In this document: positions 62,490 through 64,000 of the stretch, piece after piece
Numbering within the stretch: position 1 is the stretch's first letter
Layout of the letters: every line of letters starts with the position of its first letter
Source of the DNA: JAGLOK01 sp963677605
Lineage (GTDB): Bacteria > Bacillota > Clostridia > Christensenellales > UMGS416
NCBI GenBank assembly: GCA_963677605.2
Contig: CAXXDX010000004.1
Coordinates: 62,001-126,000, forward strand
DNA: 64,000 nucleotides
Direction of reading: 5' to 3'
The notes under the pieces: model-generated
Databases searched by the model: none
What the model was told of the DNA's origin: nothing
What the model saw: only the letters and a program-made list of their open reading frames with translations
Program-made: the position numbers and the translations under genes

Positions 62490-62509
62490 AAAATATCGGG
62501 TTTCCCCGA
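62490..62509 (-). terminator. weak hairpin between pyrR and uraA
   Basis: TCGGG-GAAA-CCCGA stem (62496-62509) followed on the minus strand by TATTTTATTATT. Its 5-bp stem suggests partial termination at most. Confidence 0.45.
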
Positions 62510-62512
62510 AAA

Positions 62513-63058
62513 CTAAAATCTTTCTATATTGTATAATTCAACGTTGTCTTTTCCGTCAAAACAGTCTACGTGAACCTTAATAACTTCATCTTTTGATGTA
62601 GGAACATTTTTGCCGATGTAATCCGCACGGATAGGAAGCTCTCTATGCCCTCGGTCAACCAATACAGCAAGCTGAATGTTTTTCGGCCTGCCTAAATCCA
62701 TAATCGCATCAATAGCGGCTCTTGCAGTTCTGCCCGTATATAATACGTCATCAACTATAATGACTTTTTTGTCTGTAATACTGAAAGGAATGTCTGTACC
62801 CTTTACAACAGGGTGTGCATCAAGCAATGATAAATCATCGCGATAAAATGTGATGTCTAATACTCCGGTCTGCGGCTTTGTGCCTTCAACCTGATTGATG
62901 TGCTGTGCGATTTCTTCCGCAAGAGGAACTCCGCGCCTCTGGATGCCGATTATCTTAACATCCTCAACACCTTTATTTTTTTCTATTATTTCGTGGGAAA
63001 TGCGTCTTAACGCCCTTTTGATAGCGTTTTTGTCCATAAGCTCTGCTTTTAATGTCAT
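62513..63058 (-). CDS. pyrR: bifunctional pyr operon attenuation protein / uracil phosphoribosyltransferase
   Basis: UMP/UTP-sensing RNA-binding protein that promotes termination in the pyr leader, with minor uracil phosphoribosyltransferase activity. The 181-residue protein has the PRPP motif V-I-I-V-D-D-V-L-Y-T-G-R-T and basic RNA-contact residues near the N-terminus (A-L-R-R-I-S-H-E-I). ATG at 63058 is chosen; the longer frame begins at TTG and contains the ribosome site. First gene of the pyr operon. Confidence 0.96.
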   Translation of the reverse strand: MTLKAELMDKNAIKRALRRISHEIIEKNKGVEDVKIIGIQRRGVPLAEEIAQHINQVEGTKPQTGVLDITFYRDDLSLLDAHPVVKGTDIPFSITDKKVIIVDDVLYTGRTARAAIDAIMDLGRPKNIQLAVLVDRGHRELPIRADYIGKNVPTSKDEVIKVHVDCFDGKDNVELYNIERF

Positions 63059-63076
63059 AACTTTCCCTTTCAAAAT

Positions 63077-63174
63077 CAAAAATACCCTGCCGCGAAAGCA
63101 AGGTATAATAAGTTACACAAAAAAAGCGTATTCAAATCATCCACCTTGCCGGTTTCACGGAACCGAATTAAAGG
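63077..63174 (-). promoter_or_regulatory. PyrR-binding attenuator of the pyr operon
   Basis: The PyrR-binding stem-loop (63144-63174 on the minus strand) carries the canonical CCUUUAA...CCGUGA...AAGG pattern. Downstream is an intrinsic terminator, ATACCTTGC/GCAGGGTAT (63082-63106), followed by TTTTT. When UMP is high, PyrR holds the first loop and favours the terminator. Confidence 0.92.
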
Positions 63175-63183
63175 TTTGTATGT

Positions 63184-63212
63184 AATATACCACATGTTGT
63201 ATTTGATGTCTA
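63184..63212 (-). promoter_or_regulatory. promoter of the pyr operon
   Basis: TAGACA (63207-63212), 17 nt, TATATT (63184-63189) with a TG dinucleotide one base before the -10 box. Transcription would start just ahead of the PyrR loop. Confidence 0.65.
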
Positions 63213-63229
63213 TATCAAAATACTTTTTT

Positions 63230-64000
63230 TCAGATTTTTTTAAGAAGCCCCGAAAAATCTTCCGGTAATGAAGCGTTAAAAGTAACTTTTTTGCCTGTGC
63301 TAGGGTGCGTAAGTGTCAGCTCATATGCGTGAAGCATCTGACCTTCAAGGTTAAACTTCTGCTTTTTAAATCCATATGTCCTATCTCCGACAACAGGATG
63401 CTTAATGTGCGCCATATGAACGCGTATCTGATGCGTTCTGCCTGTTGTTAGCTCCACGTCCAGCAAAGTGTAGTTGCTAAATCTTTTCTCTACTTTGTAG
63501 AGAGTCTTCGCATTTCTTCCATCAGGTACTACCGCCATCTTCTTTCTGTCAGTTCTGTGCCTGCCGATAGGAACATCAACTTCCCCGCCATCATCTTTTA
63601 TTACGCCTTCAACCAAAGCTTTGTATTTGCGAACCGCGCTTTTTTCTTTTATCTGCTCTGATAGGCTCAGGTGTGCTTTGTCATTTTTGGCAACAACCAG
63701 AAGCCCCGTTGTATCTTTGTCTATCCTGTGAACTATACCGGGACGCATCTGTCCGCCGATAACAGGCATGCTTCCGCAGTGAAAAAGAAGTGCGTTTACA
63801 AGCGTTCCGTTTTCATGCCCTGCCGAAGGATGGACAACCATTCCCCTCTTTTTATTAACCACTATTATATCTTCATCTTCATAAACAATATCGATATCAA
63901 TGTCCTCTGCAATAAGTTCTGTTTGCTTAGGATCTTCAATTGTTACTTTTATCCTATCATTGTTAGCTACAGAATAAGACGGCTTTATTCTCGCACCATT
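63230..64000 (-). CDS. rluD: RluD-family 23S rRNA pseudouridine synthase, 3' part
   Basis: The frame is open to the right edge, so the N-terminus with most of the S4 domain lies outside; the first ATG in view (63862) is internal. The visible 256 residues end the S4 region and include V-Y-E-D-E-D-I-I-V-V-N-K and the catalytic aspartate in H-R-I-D-K-D-T-T-G-L near residue 95. It isomerises uridines in rRNA; the exact site is inferred. It precedes the pyr operon, the usual lspA-rluD-pyrR order. Confidence 0.94.
   Translation of the reverse strand, partial: NGARIKPSYSVANNDRIKVTIEDPKQTELIAEDIDIDIVYEDEDIIVVNKKRGMVVHPSAGHENGTLVNALLFHCGSMPVIGGQMRPGIVHRIDKDTTGLLVVAKNDKAHLSLSEQIKEKSAVRKYKALVEGVIKDDGGEVDVPIGRHRTDRKKMAVVPDGRNAKTLYKVEKRFSNYTLLDVELTTGRTHQIRVHMAHIKHPVVGDRTYGFKKQKFNLEGQMLHAYELTLTHPSTGKKVTFNASLPEDFSGLLKKI

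Overview
The window is chromosomal DNA of a low-GC, anaerobic, Clostridia-type Firmicute (GC roughly 38-40 % by eye). The evidence is the SCIFF peptide with its radical-SAM maturase, a methionyl T-box, a PyrR-controlled pyr operon, AbrB, ABC-F ribosome protection, an Asp23/AmaP operon and an OLE RNA locus. No prophage, insertion sequence or CRISPR array was seen. Most genes lie on the minus strand in long, tightly packed operons.

Layout. 1-1,145: 5' part of metG behind a complete T-box leader and consensus promoter. 1,277-1,686: divergent abrB. 1,691-3,870: rsmI, a tRNA1(Val) methyltransferase and a thioredoxin-like lipoprotein. 3,942-8,582: a four-gene ABC-2/GldG-type exporter. 8,825-21,176: a long conserved operon read from asp23 through amaP, a DUF2273 gene, nusB, folD, xseA, xseB, ispA, a divergent-PAP2 gene, a large structured RNA, oapA, dxs, tlyA, nadK, argR and recN. 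The ~573-nt RNA at 15,226-15,798, just before the membrane protein gene oapA, is called as OLE RNA. It has its own TTGAAA-N17-TATAAT promoter, and complementary AGGUGGC/GCCACCU ends would close the molecule.

21,276-25,824: SCIFF peptide, its maturase, a YqeG phosphatase, an endonuclease IV-like protein, a proline peptidase and efp. 25,967-29,041: a DsrE protein, pgeF, nrdR and a CapA-like protein. 29,221-36,542: a two-component and anti-sigma-like signalling island (hybrid kinase, HD-GYP regulator, BTAD regulator, LytS-like kinase, degenerate RsbW-like protein, CheY). 36,607-36,997: tRNA-Val(CAC) beside a cluster of repeats and hairpins derived from its 3' end. 37,043-40,938: yigZ, tyrS, glpP, rdgB, rph. 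41,061-45,420: DNA polymerase IV, two orphans and an ABC-F protein behind a uORF/terminator attenuator. 45,440-50,263 (plus strand): rqcH, degV, a GNAT protein and an SH3b lipoprotein. 50,372-51,179: two small accessory proteins. 51,341-63,212: the full pyr operon (pyrR-uraA-pyrB-pyrC-pyrF-carA-carB-pyrK-pyrD-pyrE) under a PyrR attenuator. 63,230-64,000: partial rluD-type pseudouridine synthase.

The genes are mainly housekeeping: translation and its rescue (metG, tyrS, efp, rqcH, ABC-F), RNA modification, UMP synthesis, isoprenoid precursor and prenyl chain synthesis (dxs, ispA) and DNA repair. The pepP-efp-asp23-nusB...recN backbone matches Bacillus/Clostridia order, but spoIIIA genes are absent between efp and asp23 and spoIVB-spo0A are absent after recN. 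This suggests a lineage that does not form spores. All functional calls rest on reading motifs, synteny and signals by eye; no database search was possible.
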